A DNA stretch of 64,000 nt from Massilia phyllostachyos (GCF_021044825.1 NZ_JAJNOC010000007.1:62001-126000), one strand, 5' to 3'. Shown: positions 1-9,282, numbered from the stretch's first letter. The notes: generated by a model from the sequence alone, not told the origin. Program-made: numbers and translations.

Positions 1-705
1 GCCTACATGGCGGGATTCATGGTGCTGTGCGCCGGCGTGCGCGAACCGCGCTATCCGCCGCACCAGCCGGCCCCCGCGCCGGGCTTGCGCGGCCTGCGCC
101 GGGGCACGGACCAGGTCGACCGCTTCCACGGGCTGCTGTTCCTGGCGCTGGCGATCGGCACCGTCTGCGTCCTGCCGGTCAACATCAACAGCTATGCCGC
201 GCTGGCCCAGTTCGGCGTCGACCGCACCAGCTACGGCCAGGCGGTGGCGATCGCCTACAGCATCTCGATCCTGATGGCGCTGCCGCTGGGCTGGCTGGCC
301 GACCGCATCCATCCGCTGCGGGTCGGCTACGCAGTGCTCGGCCTGTACGCGGTGTGCATGCTCGGCGCCTTCGCGCTGGTGGACGGCCGGCTCTCCTTCC
401 TGCTCTGGTTCGTGGTGCACTCGGTGCTGGCGGGCGCCTTCCTGACCGGGACCGCCGCGCTGTTGCCGGCCCTGCTGCCGAAAGCGCACTTCTCCGCACT
501 GGCCGCATTTTCCAGCTCGGTCACGGCGCTCCTGACCGTGGTGTGCACGGTCGCCGTCGGCGGCCTGCTGGACTGGAACGGCGGCGACTTCCGCGTCATC
601 TTCCTTGCCAGCGGGGCGGCGGCGGCGTGCGGGGTCACCTGCTGGTACGTGCTGCTGCGCGCCTACGCGCGCGCAGGGTGTGAAAAGCCGGGCGCGCGGT
701 CGTAG
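1..705 (+). CDS. MFS transporter, C-terminal part (5' end outside window)
   Basis: The reading frame is open from the first base, so the start lies upstream and only about 234 residues are visible. They form six or so hydrophobic helices with the conserved MFS loop motif G-W-L-A-D-R-I-H (the GxLaDRxG-type motif after the first helix of a six-helix bundle), so this is probably the second half of a 12-helix major facilitator. The stop at 703-705 overlaps the convergent GH88 gene by 43 bp. The neighbouring uronate polysaccharide genes suggest a sugar or oligosaccharide substrate, for example an ACS-family hexuronate carrier, but nothing in the visible part proves the substrate. Confidence 0.75.
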   Translation, partial: AYMAGFMVLCAGVREPRYPPHQPAPAPGLRGLRRGTDQVDRFHGLLFLALAIGTVCVLPVNINSYAALAQFGVDRTSYGQAVAIAYSISILMALPLGWLADRIHPLRVGYAVLGLYAVCMLGAFALVDGRLSFLLWFVVHSVLAGAFLTGTAALLPALLPKAHFSALAAFSSSVTALLTVVCTVAVGGLLDWNGGDFRVIFLASGAAAACGVTCWYVLLRAYARAGCEKPGARS

Positions 706-1856
706 CTGCTCCAGCCGCGCTGCAGGCGCGCCAGCGCTTCCAGGTAATAGTAGTCGCCCCACAAGGTGCATTCGTCGACGCCGAGGCCGGCCAGCCGGTG
801 GTAGGTGCCGTGGCGCAGCAGGCCGCCGGCGGGGACGTCGATCACCGCGCATTCGGCGAACAGCGACTCCACCAGGCGCCGTCCCGCCTCCTGGTAAGCG
901 TCGCGCCGCGCGCCGCGCGGCAGCTGCGCCGCCAGTTCGAGCAGGCCGCAGGAGGCAATCGCGCTGGCGGAACTGTCGCGCGGCTCGCCGCTGTCGTGGG
1001 CCAGGCCAAGGTCCCACAGGGCGACGCCGTCGGGCGGCAGGTGGGCCAGGAAATAGTCGGCGGCATGCGCTGCGCGCTCGAGCAGGCCGAGGTCGGGCGC
1101 ATGGCGGTGGTTCAGGGCCAGCCCGTAGATGGCCCAGGCCTGGCCGCGCGACCAGCAGGAGCTGTCCGACAGGCCCTGGTGGGTGGCTTCGCGCAGCGGC
1201 GCGCCGGTGTCCGGATCGTAGTAGAAGGTGTGGCAGGTCGAGCCGTCGGGGCGGACCAGGTGGCGGCAGGTCGTCTGCAGGTGGATGCGCGCCGCCTGCT
1301 GGTACTGCGGGTCGCCGCTGACCGCGGTGGCCCAGTGCAGCAGCGGCAGGTTCATCATGCAGTCGACGATCACGCGGCCGCGCTGTTCCGGGTCGTCCAT
1401 GGCGCCCCAGGCCTGGATCACGCCGGCGCCGGGGAGGAAGCGGTGCAGCAGGCGGCGCGCCGCGGCCAGCGCGGTGACGCGGGCGCCGGGCAGGGCCAGC
1501 AGGCGGTCGGCCGCCACGTTGCTCAGCAGGTAGAGGAAGCCGAGGTCGTGGTGTTCCAGGTCGGTGCCGGCGCTCAGGCGGCGTGCGAAATCCCGGGTCT
1601 GCGCGACCGCCGCTTCGCGGTGGCGCGCTTGTCCGCTGAGCTCCCAGGCCAGCCACAGGGTGCCGGTCCAGAAACCGGTGGTCCAGCCGACGTTGGCGCC
1701 GGGTGCATGGGGCGCATGGCGGCGCGGGCGGTAACGGCCGCCGCTGCTGGTGTCGTCGGGGAAGGCAGTGGCGAATTCGGCCAGCATGGCGTCGACCTGG
1801 CGCAGGGCCGGATCGAGCGCGGGAGGATGGGCGGGGAGGTGGTGGTCGGCGTGCAT
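663..1856 (-). CDS. GH88 unsaturated glucuronyl hydrolase
   Basis: The 397-residue protein matches family GH88 in length and motifs. These enzymes remove the 4,5-unsaturated uronic acid that a polysaccharide lyase leaves at the non-reducing end of oligosaccharides. The two acidic residues expected at the active site are visible: Asp104 in HHDLGF and Asp165 in VIVDCMMNL. They are 61 residues apart, as in the Bacillus enzyme (Asp88/Asp149). The WTTGFWTGTLWLA and CWSRGQAWAIYG segments are also typical of the alpha/alpha-barrel. No signal peptide is seen, so it is probably cytoplasmic. It is divergent from the GH105 gene, with two LacI-type operators in the 142-bp gap, and overlaps the convergent MFS gene at its 3' end. 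Confidence 0.9.
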   Translation of the reverse strand: MHADHHLPAHPPALDPALRQVDAMLAEFATAFPDDTSSGGRYRPRRHAPHAPGANVGWTTGFWTGTLWLAWELSGQARHREAAVAQTRDFARRLSAGTDLEHHDLGFLYLLSNVAADRLLALPGARVTALAAARRLLHRFLPGAGVIQAWGAMDDPEQRGRVIVDCMMNLPLLHWATAVSGDPQYQQAARIHLQTTCRHLVRPDGSTCHTFYYDPDTGAPLREATHQGLSDSSCWSRGQAWAIYGLALNHRHAPDLGLLERAAHAADYFLAHLPPDGVALWDLGLAHDSGEPRDSSASAIASCGLLELAAQLPRGARRDAYQEAGRRLVESLFAECAVIDVPAGGLLRHGTYHRLAGLGVDECTLWGDYYYLEALARLQRGWSSYDRAPGFSHPARA

Positions 1857-1872
1857 TTGATAACGTTACCAT
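1857..1872 (-). promoter_or_regulatory. LacI-type operator, site A
   Basis: Reading on the minus strand gives ATGGTAACGTTATCAA, a near-palindrome centred on CG, the classic layout of LacI/GalR-family operators. It abuts the GH88 start codon (begins 1 bp upstream of it), so a bound repressor would block GH88 expression. Four further copies of the same core lie at 1940, 6712, 6767 and 11100. Confidence 0.6.
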
Positions 1873-1939
1873 ATCTTGTGCCGGCGGCGCCACGTCAATG
1901 CATATTCGGCCAACATTCGATCACCATGCGGAATTTGTG

Positions 1940-1957
1940 TGGTATCGTTAACTCATC
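1940..1957 (+). promoter_or_regulatory. LacI-type operator, site B
   Basis: TGGTATCGTTAACTCATC, 42 bp upstream of the GH105 start. It differs from site E at 11101 by one base over 18 positions, extending beyond the palindromic core into TTAACTCATC. Together with site A it controls the divergent GH88/GH105 pair, by inference. Confidence 0.6.
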
Positions 1958-1998
1958 GCCCTGCATGCAGGGGCTCAACCGACAAGGATGGACCGCCC

Positions 1999-4203
1999 AT
2001 GTATTTCCGTATGCCCGCCCAGCTTCCCCTGCTCGTCCTGAGCGCCGCCCTGTGCCAGCCACCCGCTGCCATGGCCGCCGCGGCCGCATTGGCCGATGCT
2101 GCGCCGCAGGCGAGCGCCGGCCGCGCCGCCGCTGCGGGCGTGCCGGCGCCGCAGGCGGTGCTCGGCCTGATGGAGCGGGTCGCGGACTGGCAGCTGGCGC
2201 ATCCTTCCACCTATCCGGACGACGACTGGACCGTGGCGGTCGGGAACACCGGCTTCATGGCCCTCACCGGCATCTCCGGCCAGGACAAGTACCGCGCCGC
2301 GATGCAGGCGATCGGCGAGCGCACCCGCTGGCGCCTGGGCCCCAGCAAATTCCACGCGGACGACCAGGCGATCGGCCAGATGTACGCCGAGCTTTATTTG
2401 CAGATGCGCGATCCGCGCATGATCGCGCCGATGCGGGCGCAGTTCGACGAGATGCTGGCGGAGCCGCGTCCCGGTTCGATGAACTGGAACGCGGTCGACG
2501 TGCTGCACCGCTGGTCCTGGTGCGACACCCTGTTCATGGCGCCCCCGGCCTGGGCGCGCCTGAGCGCCGCCACCGGCGACGCGCGCTATCTCGAGTTCGC
2601 GATCCGGCAGTGGTGGATCACTTCCGACTACCTGTACGACAAGGAAGAACACCTGTTCTACCGCGACAGCCGCTACTTCGACATGAAGGAAGCCAACGGC
2701 AGCAAGGTGTTCTGGGGCCGCGGCAACGGCTGGGTGCTGGGCGGCCTGGTGCGCATGCTGCAGTACATCCCGGACAACCACCCGGACCGTCCCCGCTTCG
2801 TGCAGCAGTACCGCGAGATGGCCGAGCGGGTGCTCGGATTGCAGCAGGCGGACGGCCTGTGGCGCGCCAGCCTGCTCGACCCGAAAAACTATCCGAACCG
2901 CGAGAGCAGCGGCAGCGGCCTGTACACCTATGCGCTGGCCTGGGGCGTCAACCAGGGCCTGCTGCCGCGCGAGCGCTTCGGCCCGGCGGTGGCGCGCGCC
3001 TGGCAGGCCTTGTCGAACAATGTGCAGGCCGACGGCAAGCTGGTGCACGTGCAGCCGCTCGGCATCGACCCGAAGAACTTCCCGCCCGATTCCACCGACG
3101 TGTTCGGCGTCGGCGCCTTCCTGCTGGCCGGCAGCGAGGTGTACCGCATGGGTCTCGCGGACGGCAAGGCGCCGCGCGTCGCCAGCGTCAGCAACGGGAC
3201 CGGCCTGCGCCGGCTGGAGGAATCGGTCGAACTGGCCGGCGCGGCCGGCGACGTCGCGGTGATGGACGCCCAGACCAGCCGCCTGCTGCCGGCCCAGGCG
3301 GTCGAGGGCGGCCTGCTGTTCCAGACCGACCTCGCGCCCGGCGAGACCCGCCGCTTCCTGCTGCTGCCGCGCGCATCGGTGCCGGCCGCGCCGCCGGTGG
3401 CGGCGCGCGCTCACGCCCGCTTCGTGCCCGAACGGCTCGACGACTTCGCGTGGGAGAACGACCGGGTCGCGTTCCGCACCTACGGTCCCGCGGTGCTGAA
3501 GGACCCGCGCGAGCGCCTGCGCTCGAGCGGCATCGACATCTGGTCCAAATCGACCCGCAAGCTGGTGCTGGACGCCTGGTACAAGGGCGGCGCCTACCAC
3601 GTCGATACCGGCGAAGGACTCGACTATTACCACGTGGGGCCGAGCCGCGGCTGCGGCGGCCTCGGCATCGTCGAGGGCCGCACCCTGCACACCTCGTCCA
3701 ACTTCAGCAGCTGGAAGGTGGTCGCCGACGGCCCGCTGCGCGCGGTGTTCGAACTGCACTATGATGCCTGGGATGCGGCCGGCCGCAAGGTGGCCGAGGT
3801 GCGCCGCGTGAGCCTGGACGCGGGCAGCCATTTCAGCCGGGTCGAGAGCCGCTTCACGAGCCCGTCGCCGGCGCCCCTGAGCGTCGGTGTGGGCATCGCG
3901 CGCCGCACCGGCGATGGCCATGTCCTGGACGGCAACAAGCTGCTCAGCTACTGGGAACCCGCGCAGGGCAGCAACGGCAGCAATGCCTGCGCCGTGATCG
4001 TGCAGAATGCCAGGGCCACGCTGGCCGACGACAGCCACTTCATGCTGGTCGCAGCAAGCCGGCCGCAGCAGCCTTTCGTCTACTACCTGGGGTCGGCCTG
4101 GAGCAAGGGCGGCGACTTCGCGGACGCCAAGGCGTGGGAAACGCATGTGAGCAACGAGGCGGCGCGCCTGGCGGCGCCGGTCAAGGTCAGCATTTCCGGC
4201 TGA
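1999..4203 (+). CDS. Secreted GH105 unsaturated uronyl hydrolase fused to DUF4861
   Basis: The start ATG at 1999 is preceded by AAGGA and gives a 734-residue protein beginning with a signal peptide of about 25-28 residues. Residues about 50-400 are a GH105 domain (YteR/YesR type), which hydrolyses unsaturated galacturonyl or rhamnogalacturonyl ends. Visible signatures are VGNTGFMALTG, DDQAIGQMY, WCDTLFMAPPAW (Asp176 is the likely catalytic acid) and WGRGNGWVLGGL. Residues about 470-730 look like DUF4861 (PF16153), a beta-sandwich of unknown function found in pectin loci, with DYYHVGPSRGCGG and SYWEPAQG. The gene is followed after 14 bp by the PL8 lyase, so the two form an operon. GH105 is about 370 residues when alone; the fusion doubles it. 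Confidence 0.88.
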   Translation: MYFRMPAQLPLLVLSAALCQPPAAMAAAAALADAAPQASAGRAAAAGVPAPQAVLGLMERVADWQLAHPSTYPDDDWTVAVGNTGFMALTGISGQDKYRAAMQAIGERTRWRLGPSKFHADDQAIGQMYAELYLQMRDPRMIAPMRAQFDEMLAEPRPGSMNWNAVDVLHRWSWCDTLFMAPPAWARLSAATGDARYLEFAIRQWWITSDYLYDKEEHLFYRDSRYFDMKEANGSKVFWGRGNGWVLGGLVRMLQYIPDNHPDRPRFVQQYREMAERVLGLQQADGLWRASLLDPKNYPNRESSGSGLYTYALAWGVNQGLLPRERFGPAVARAWQALSNNVQADGKLVHVQPLGIDPKNFPPDSTDVFGVGAFLLAGSEVYRMGLADGKAPRVASVSNGTGLRRLEESVELAGAAGDVAVMDAQTSRLLPAQAVEGGLLFQTDLAPGETRRFLLLPRASVPAAPPVAARAHARFVPERLDDFAWENDRVAFRTYGPAVLKDPRERLRSSGIDIWSKSTRKLVLDAWYKGGAYHVDTGEGLDYYHVGPSRGCGGLGIVEGRTLHTSSNFSSWKVVADGPLRAVFELHYDAWDAAGRKVAEVRRVSLDAGSHFSRVESRFTSPSPAPLSVGVGIARRTGDGHVLDGNKLLSYWEPAQGSNGSNACAVIVQNARATLADDSHFMLVAASRPQQPFVYYLGSAWSKGGDFADAKAWETHVSNEAARLAAPVKVSISG

Positions 4204-4217
4204 CGAAAGGGAAGGGA

Positions 4218-6644
4218 ATGCGACGCACATGGTGGATGATGGGGTTGCTCGCAGCGATTCTGGCGCCGGGACTGGCCCGGGCCGACCGCTTCGACGACTT
4301 GCGCCTGCGCTGGGAGGCGCGCCTGGTGGGGCCGGCCACCCTGGACCGCGCGGCGCCCGAGGTGGCGGCGCGGCTGCGCGCCGAATCCGACGCCGCCCAG
4401 GAACAGCTGGGGCGGATGCATTCGGCGCCGCAGGGCGCGCTGTGGGACGATATCGCGGGCTTTCGCGACCCGAACCCGATCCTGGCCTCGGCCGCCGTCA
4501 CCAGCAATGCGCGCCGCCTGGGCCAGCTGGCGCAGGCGTATGCGACGCCGGGCAGCCCGTCTTACCGCGATCCGCGCCTGGCGCGGGCGCTCAACCTCGG
4601 CCTGGACTGGCTGCTGCGCGAGCATTACGTGGCGCGCCGTCCGGCCCACGGCAACTGGTGGGACTGGCAGATCGGCGTGCCGCAGGCCTTGCTGAACATC
4701 CTGGTGCTGGGCTGGGATAGCGTGCCGGCCGGGCTGCGCACGCGCGCCCTGGACGCCATCGCCTGGTACACGCCCGACCCGCGCTACCGGGCGCGCAAGG
4801 ACGGGACCCTGAGCCCCGAGCTCGAGACCGGCGCCAACCTGCTGGACAAGGCGCTGGAAGAGGCGCTGGCCGGCGTGCTGCGCAAGGACGGCGCCCGCAT
4901 CGCCGCCGCCCGCGACGCCATCGGATCCTCCTTCGACTACGTCGACAAGGGCGACGGTTTCTACCGCGACGGCTCCTTCATCCAGCATGGCACCGTGCCC
5001 TACACCGGCAGCTACGGCGTGGTGCTGCTGACCGACTATGCGCGCCTGTTTACCCTGCTGGCGGGCTCGGACTGGGCGGTGCGCGACGCCCGCGCGGCGC
5101 GCATCTACCTGTGGGCGCGCGACAGCTACGCCTCCCTGATCGTCGACGGCGCGATGCCGGACGCCTTCCGCGGCCGCCGCATCTCCACGCGCGAATACGG
5201 CGACCGCCGGGCCGGGCGGGCGGTGATCGCCGCGCTGGCGGAGCTGGCGGCGCTGGCGCCGCCGGCCGATGCAGCGGCCCTGCGCGCGGCCATCAAAGGG
5301 TGGATGACGCGCGACCGCACCGGCGGCCCCGACTACCTGGCGCAGGCCGCCGCCCAGGGCCCGTCCGGCTTCACCCTGTACGAACGCGCGCTGCTGCAGG
5401 CCATCGCGAACGACCCCGCCGTCACCGCGGCGCCCGAGCCGCAAGGCGCACGCATCTACGCCGCGATGGACCGCGCGGTGCTGCGCGGCCCGGGCTTCGC
5501 GGCGGTATTGAGCCTGACCTCGCCGCGCACCACGGCCTTCGAATTCGGCAACGGCGAGAACCTGAAGGGCTGGTGGACCGGCGCCGGCATGCTGGCGCTG
5601 TACGACGCCGACCAGGCGCAGTTCGGCGCGGAGTTCTGGGCCACGGTCGACAGCCGGCGCCTGCCCGGCACCACCACCGACGGTTCGGGGCAGGGGCGGC
5701 CGCTGGAATGGAAGCAGTTCCCGAATCCGGAGGCCTGGGTCGGCGGCGCCAGCCTGGGTAGCTACGCCGCCATCGGCATGGCGTTCTCGATGCGAGAGAT
5801 CACCGGCTCGCAGCTGGCCGGCCGCAAGTCCTGGTTCTTCCTGAACGACCGGATCCTGGCGCTCGGTTCCGGCATCGAGGGCGGGCAGGGCGCGGCCGAG
5901 ACGGTGGTCGAGAACCGGCGCCTGGCCGACCCCCGGGGCGCACGGCTGCTGGTGGACGGTCAACCCCTTGTAAACGGCGCCGTCGAACGAGCGCGCTGGG
6001 CCCACCTGGCGGATACGCGCACCGGCAGCCGGATCGGTTACGTGTTCCCGCAAGGCGGGCCCTTGCTGGTTCGGCGCGAGGAGCGCAGCGGGTCCTGGCG
6101 CGACGTGAACGAACATGCGCTCTCGCAGGAGACCTGGCGCGACAGCTACCAGTTCCTGACGATTCCGCACGGCGCGCCGAGCTATGCCTATCTGCTGCTG
6201 CCTGGCGCCAGCGAGGCCGCAACCAGTGCGGCGGCGACTAGCCATGGCCTGCGCATCGAGGCCAACGATGCGCGCGCGGCGGCCGTCTCCCTGCCGGCCA
6301 AGGGCGTGTACGCGGCCAACCTGTGGCAGGCCGGCAGCGCGCCGCGCGCGGGCAAGCCGTATGTGAGCAGTTCCGCGCCGGCCGCCGTGGTCGTCGAACG
6401 CAGCGCGGGGCGGCTGCGCATCGCGGTGGCCGAGCCGACCCAGGGTGAAGCCGCGATCGAACTCGAACTGGCCGCGGCGGCAAGCCGGCTGCTGCGCGCC
6501 AGCCCGGGCGTCACGGTAATGCAAACCAGCCCGCGGCTGCGGCTGCGTATCGACACCAGGGGCGCGGCGGGAAGCGGCTTCGAGGCGGAATTCAGAGCGG
6601 AATCCAGAGCAACGCCGCCAAAGCGGCGCGAGGACAGCCGCTAG
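4218..6644 (+). CDS. Family PL8 polysaccharide lyase (hyaluronate/chondroitin/xanthan lyase type)
   Basis: The ATG at 4218 follows a strong purine-rich site (GAAAGGGAAGGG) and gives 808 residues with a signal peptide ending near ARA (residue 22). The alpha/alpha-toroid N-terminal half carries the PL8 active site: Asn207 in TGANLLDK, His257 in SFIQHGTVPYTGSYG and Tyr266, with spacings of 50 and 9 residues identical to the pneumococcal hyaluronate lyase (Asn349, His399, Tyr408). RRISTREYGDRRAGR is the conserved Arg/Glu segment. The C-terminal half is beta-rich. The enzyme would beta-eliminate uronate-containing chains outside the cytoplasm and make the 4,5-unsaturated ends that GH88/GH105 then remove. 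Whether the substrate is hyaluronan, chondroitin, xanthan or another glycan cannot be read from the sequence. Confidence 0.88.
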   Translation: MRRTWWMMGLLAAILAPGLARADRFDDLRLRWEARLVGPATLDRAAPEVAARLRAESDAAQEQLGRMHSAPQGALWDDIAGFRDPNPILASAAVTSNARRLGQLAQAYATPGSPSYRDPRLARALNLGLDWLLREHYVARRPAHGNWWDWQIGVPQALLNILVLGWDSVPAGLRTRALDAIAWYTPDPRYRARKDGTLSPELETGANLLDKALEEALAGVLRKDGARIAAARDAIGSSFDYVDKGDGFYRDGSFIQHGTVPYTGSYGVVLLTDYARLFTLLAGSDWAVRDARAARIYLWARDSYASLIVDGAMPDAFRGRRISTREYGDRRAGRAVIAALAELAALAPPADAAALRAAIKGWMTRDRTGGPDYLAQAAAQGPSGFTLYERALLQAIANDPAVTAAPEPQGARIYAAMDRAVLRGPGFAAVLSLTSPRTTAFEFGNGENLKGWWTGAGMLALYDADQAQFGAEFWATVDSRRLPGTTTDGSGQGRPLEWKQFPNPEAWVGGASLGSYAAIGMAFSMREITGSQLAGRKSWFFLNDRILALGSGIEGGQGAAETVVENRRLADPRGARLLVDGQPLVNGAVERARWAHLADTRTGSRIGYVFPQGGPLLVRREERSGSWRDVNEHALSQETWRDSYQFLTIPHGAPSYAYLLLPGASEAATSAAATSHGLRIEANDARAAAVSLPAKGVYAANLWQAGSAPRAGKPYVSSSAPAAVVVERSAGRLRIAVAEPTQGEAAIELELAAAASRLLRASPGVTVMQTSPRLRLRIDTRGAAGSGFEAEFRAESRATPPKRREDSR

Positions 6645-6711
6645 CGTGTTGGCGGCGTGGTACGAACGGAGCAGTTTTTTCAATAACAACTTGAAGGGGT
6701 GCAGGAAATAA

Positions 6712-6727
6712 GATAGCGTTACCACAT
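6712..6727 (-). promoter_or_regulatory. LacI-type operator, site C
   Basis: On the minus strand the sequence reads ATGTGGTAACGCTATC, matching the core of sites A, B, D and E. It lies 68 bp after the PL8 stop and directly before the hairpin at 6729. With site D it forms a pair 55 bp apart in front of the TonB-dependent receptor, an arrangement compatible with repression by looping. Confidence 0.5.
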
Positions 6728-6728
6728 G

Positions 6729-6754
6729 GCCGCAGCGGAGCGCTGCGGCTTTTT
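6729..6754 (+). terminator. Rho-independent terminator after the PL8 gene
   Basis: An 8-bp perfect stem GCCGCAGC/GCTGCGGC with a 5-base loop is followed by TTTTT. It ends the GH105-PL8 operon and isolates the following TonB receptor, which has its own operator. Confidence 0.8.
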
Positions 6755-6766
6755 GAAATCCAGGTC

Positions 6767-6783
6767 TGATAACGTTCCCACAT
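6767..6783 (-). promoter_or_regulatory. LacI-type operator, site D
   Basis: On the minus strand the sequence reads ATGTGGGAACGTTATCA. It lies between the terminator and the receptor's ribosome site, about 57 bp upstream of the receptor start, where a repressor would overlap the promoter. Confidence 0.55.
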
Positions 6784-6839
6784 CATATAGTCATGCCCCG
6801 GCGTGACGCTAATAAGAGTTTCCAAGAGGAGGTATTGAC

Positions 6840-9254
6840 GTGAACAGCAAGAACAAACGAGAGCACGCCGCAGCGTTCGCCGTGCGCCCGGTCGCCCTGG
6901 CCGTCGGCCTGGCGCTGGCCAGCCTGGCCCAGGCGCAGGACAGTGCGCCGGCCAAGGAAGAGACCAAGCTGGAGTCGGTGGTGGTGACCGCCAACAAGCG
7001 CGCCCAGAACCTGCAGGACGTGCCGGCCGCGATCACGGTGCTCACCGACGCCGTCCTCCAGCGCAACAACGTCAAGGACTTCGACGACCTGCCGGCCCTG
7101 TCGCCGGCGCTGAGCGTCAGCTACAGCACCCAGCCGGGCAACTACAGCATCAACCTGCGCGGCATCGGCACCTTCTCGCTCGGCATCGGCGTGGAGCCGG
7201 ACGTCGCCGTCGTGATCGACGACATCCCCTACGCGATGCAGGCGAACGCCTTCAAGAACCTGAACGACGTGCAGCGCATCGAAATCCTCAAGGGCCCGCA
7301 ATCGACCCTGCTCGGCAAGTCCTCGATCGCCGGCGCCGTCAGCATCACCACCAAGCCGATCGACGGCCTGTGGAAGACCCGCGCCTCGGTCCTCATGTCG
7401 AACGACAGCGAGTGGCGCGCCAACGCCTCGGTCTCCGGCGCGCTGAGCGACACCGTGCGCATGCGCCTGGCGGTCAGCAAGACCGATTTCCCGGGCGTGG
7501 TGCGCAACCTCACGGATGGCGGACGCATGAACGGCTCGAACGATACCAGCGTGGTGGGCAAGCTCGAATGGACGCCGGGCGACCAGTGGCAGGTGGTGTT
7601 CGCGCCGCGCGCCGCCAAGTTCGAGAAGAACTGCTGCGTGACGCCGTTCACCTTCATGAGCCCGGGCGGCGTGTTCGCGAATACCCCGTCGCTGCCGGCC
7701 AGCACGGTCCTGAAGGGCATCAATATCGGGCCGGGCAACGTCTCCGTGCGCAACGACTTCCCGGCCGGCGGCAGCGCCGACGACGTCGGCGCCGGCCTGA
7801 AAGCCGTGTACAGCTTCGACGACAGGGGCGTGCTGGCGGGGCATACGCTGGCCTCGATCACCTCGTGGTCGCACTACCGCATGGACGACTACCAGGACGG
7901 CGACGGCACCGACACCGACCTGGGCCTGCTGAGCTTCGCCAGCAAGCCGGCGGGCTTCCATGGCGGCCAGGCCTACTACGGCGCCTTCGACGTCGAATCG
8001 CGCACCCAGGAGCTGCGCCTGACCTCGCCCGACAAGGCGCGCCTGCGCTACGTGCTGGGCCTGTGGTACGCCAAGAACAACCTGGCGCGCGACTTCATCC
8101 GCGGCCCGCTGCTCTCGCCGCCGGCCGGCATCGGCACCGGCGTCACCTACAACTCGACCGCCTACAACACCAACCGCGCGATCTTCGGCCAGGGCAGCTT
8201 CGACATCACGCCGCAGACCGGCGTCTCGCTGGGCCTGCGCTACAACCGCGAGGAGACCGGCTACACGTTCACCAGCATCCAGCCGCTGCCGGGCAGCATC
8301 AACAAGCCGGGCCAGTTCTTCCGCAGCGACGACGACGAGAACAAGGTCACCGGCAAGGCCAGCCTCGAGCACCGCTTCGACCCGTACACCATGGCCTATG
8401 TCTCGTATGCGACCGGCCACAAGGGCAAGGCCTACGACCTGACCAGCAGCTTCGACGCCAACGTCGCCAGGAACATGCCGGTGCCGGGCGAAGACGCGAA
8501 GAGCTATGAGGCGGGCGTCAAGATGACCCTCCTGAACGGCGCGATGGCGCTCGACCTGGCCGCCTTCCGCACCAACTTCACGGGCTTCCAGCAGTCGGCC
8601 AGCTTCATGGACACCGACGGCATCTTCCGCACCCAGCTGCACAGCATCGGGGCGCTGCGCACGCAGGGCATCGAGGCCGACCTGGGCTGGCGCGTGAACC
8701 GCCAGCTGGTGCTGAACGGCGCCTATGCCTTCACCCGCGCCACCATCCGCGCCTTCCCGAACGGCCCGTGCTACGCGGTGCTCAACGCCGCCGGCACCGG
8801 CACCGCCAATGCGCCGCAATGCGCGCCGAACCGGGCCTACGGCACCGGCATCTTCCAGGACCTGGCCGGCGCCACGCTCACCAACGCGCCCAAGCACAAG
8901 CTGAACCTGAGCGGCCAGTACGACATCCCGCTCGAGCGCTCGTACAACGCCTTCGTCACCGGCGCCTACCGCTTCCAGAGCCCGGTCCAGTACAGCCTGA
9001 ACCAGAATCCGCTGACGACGCAGGGCAGCTACGGCATCTTCAACCTGGGCTTCGGCATCCGCGAGAAGAAGGACGCGTACAAGCTGAGCTTCATGGTGAA
9101 CAACCTGTTCGACAAGTCGTATGCGACCAACCTGGCGCAGGCTTTCCGCAACGGCGCCTGGAGCACGACCGCGCTGATGGTCAACACCGCCAACTGGATG
9201 CCGGCGCGGGACTACAAGCGCTACTTCACGATGCGGGCGGACTTCACGTTCTGA
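6840..9254 (+). CDS. TonB-dependent outer-membrane receptor
   Basis: The start is GTG at 6840 with AAGAGGAGG seven bases upstream; this is the only start with a good ribosome site. The 804-residue protein has a signal peptide ending near AQA, a short energy-coupling segment, a plug domain (residues about 45-170; LESVVVTANKR, NLRGIGTFSLGIGVEPDVAVVIDD, VQRIEILKGPQSTLLGKSS) and a beta-barrel that ends in the aromatic C-terminus ADFTF recognised by the BAM machinery. It imports a ligand with TonB energy. Its position between lyase and sugar permease, and two LacI-type operators in front, point to oligosaccharides released by PL8 as the ligand. Terminators on both sides make it a single-gene unit. 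Confidence 0.92.
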   Translation: MNSKNKREHAAAFAVRPVALAVGLALASLAQAQDSAPAKEETKLESVVVTANKRAQNLQDVPAAITVLTDAVLQRNNVKDFDDLPALSPALSVSYSTQPGNYSINLRGIGTFSLGIGVEPDVAVVIDDIPYAMQANAFKNLNDVQRIEILKGPQSTLLGKSSIAGAVSITTKPIDGLWKTRASVLMSNDSEWRANASVSGALSDTVRMRLAVSKTDFPGVVRNLTDGGRMNGSNDTSVVGKLEWTPGDQWQVVFAPRAAKFEKNCCVTPFTFMSPGGVFANTPSLPASTVLKGINIGPGNVSVRNDFPAGGSADDVGAGLKAVYSFDDRGVLAGHTLASITSWSHYRMDDYQDGDGTDTDLGLLSFASKPAGFHGGQAYYGAFDVESRTQELRLTSPDKARLRYVLGLWYAKNNLARDFIRGPLLSPPAGIGTGVTYNSTAYNTNRAIFGQGSFDITPQTGVSLGLRYNREETGYTFTSIQPLPGSINKPGQFFRSDDDENKVTGKASLEHRFDPYTMAYVSYATGHKGKAYDLTSSFDANVARNMPVPGEDAKSYEAGVKMTLLNGAMALDLAAFRTNFTGFQQSASFMDTDGIFRTQLHSIGALRTQGIEADLGWRVNRQLVLNGAYAFTRATIRAFPNGPCYAVLNAAGTGTANAPQCAPNRAYGTGIFQDLAGATLTNAPKHKLNLSGQYDIPLERSYNAFVTGAYRFQSPVQYSLNQNPLTTQGSYGIFNLGFGIREKKDAYKLSFMVNNLFDKSYATNLAQAFRNGAWSTTALMVNTANWMPARDYKRYFTMRADFTF

Positions 9255-9282
9255 GCGTCCGTACTTTCGTCGTCGTTGTATG

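Noticed and set aside
1975..4230. Very long open frame on the minus strand opposite GH105 (also 798-3764 plus, 4083-6725 minus, 22567-25848 minus, 48105-50339 plus)
   Set aside because: They lie opposite or out of frame with genes that have clear families, signal peptides and ribosome sites. Long empty frames are expected in GC-rich DNA, and their translations are Arg/Ala/Gly/His-rich without motifs.
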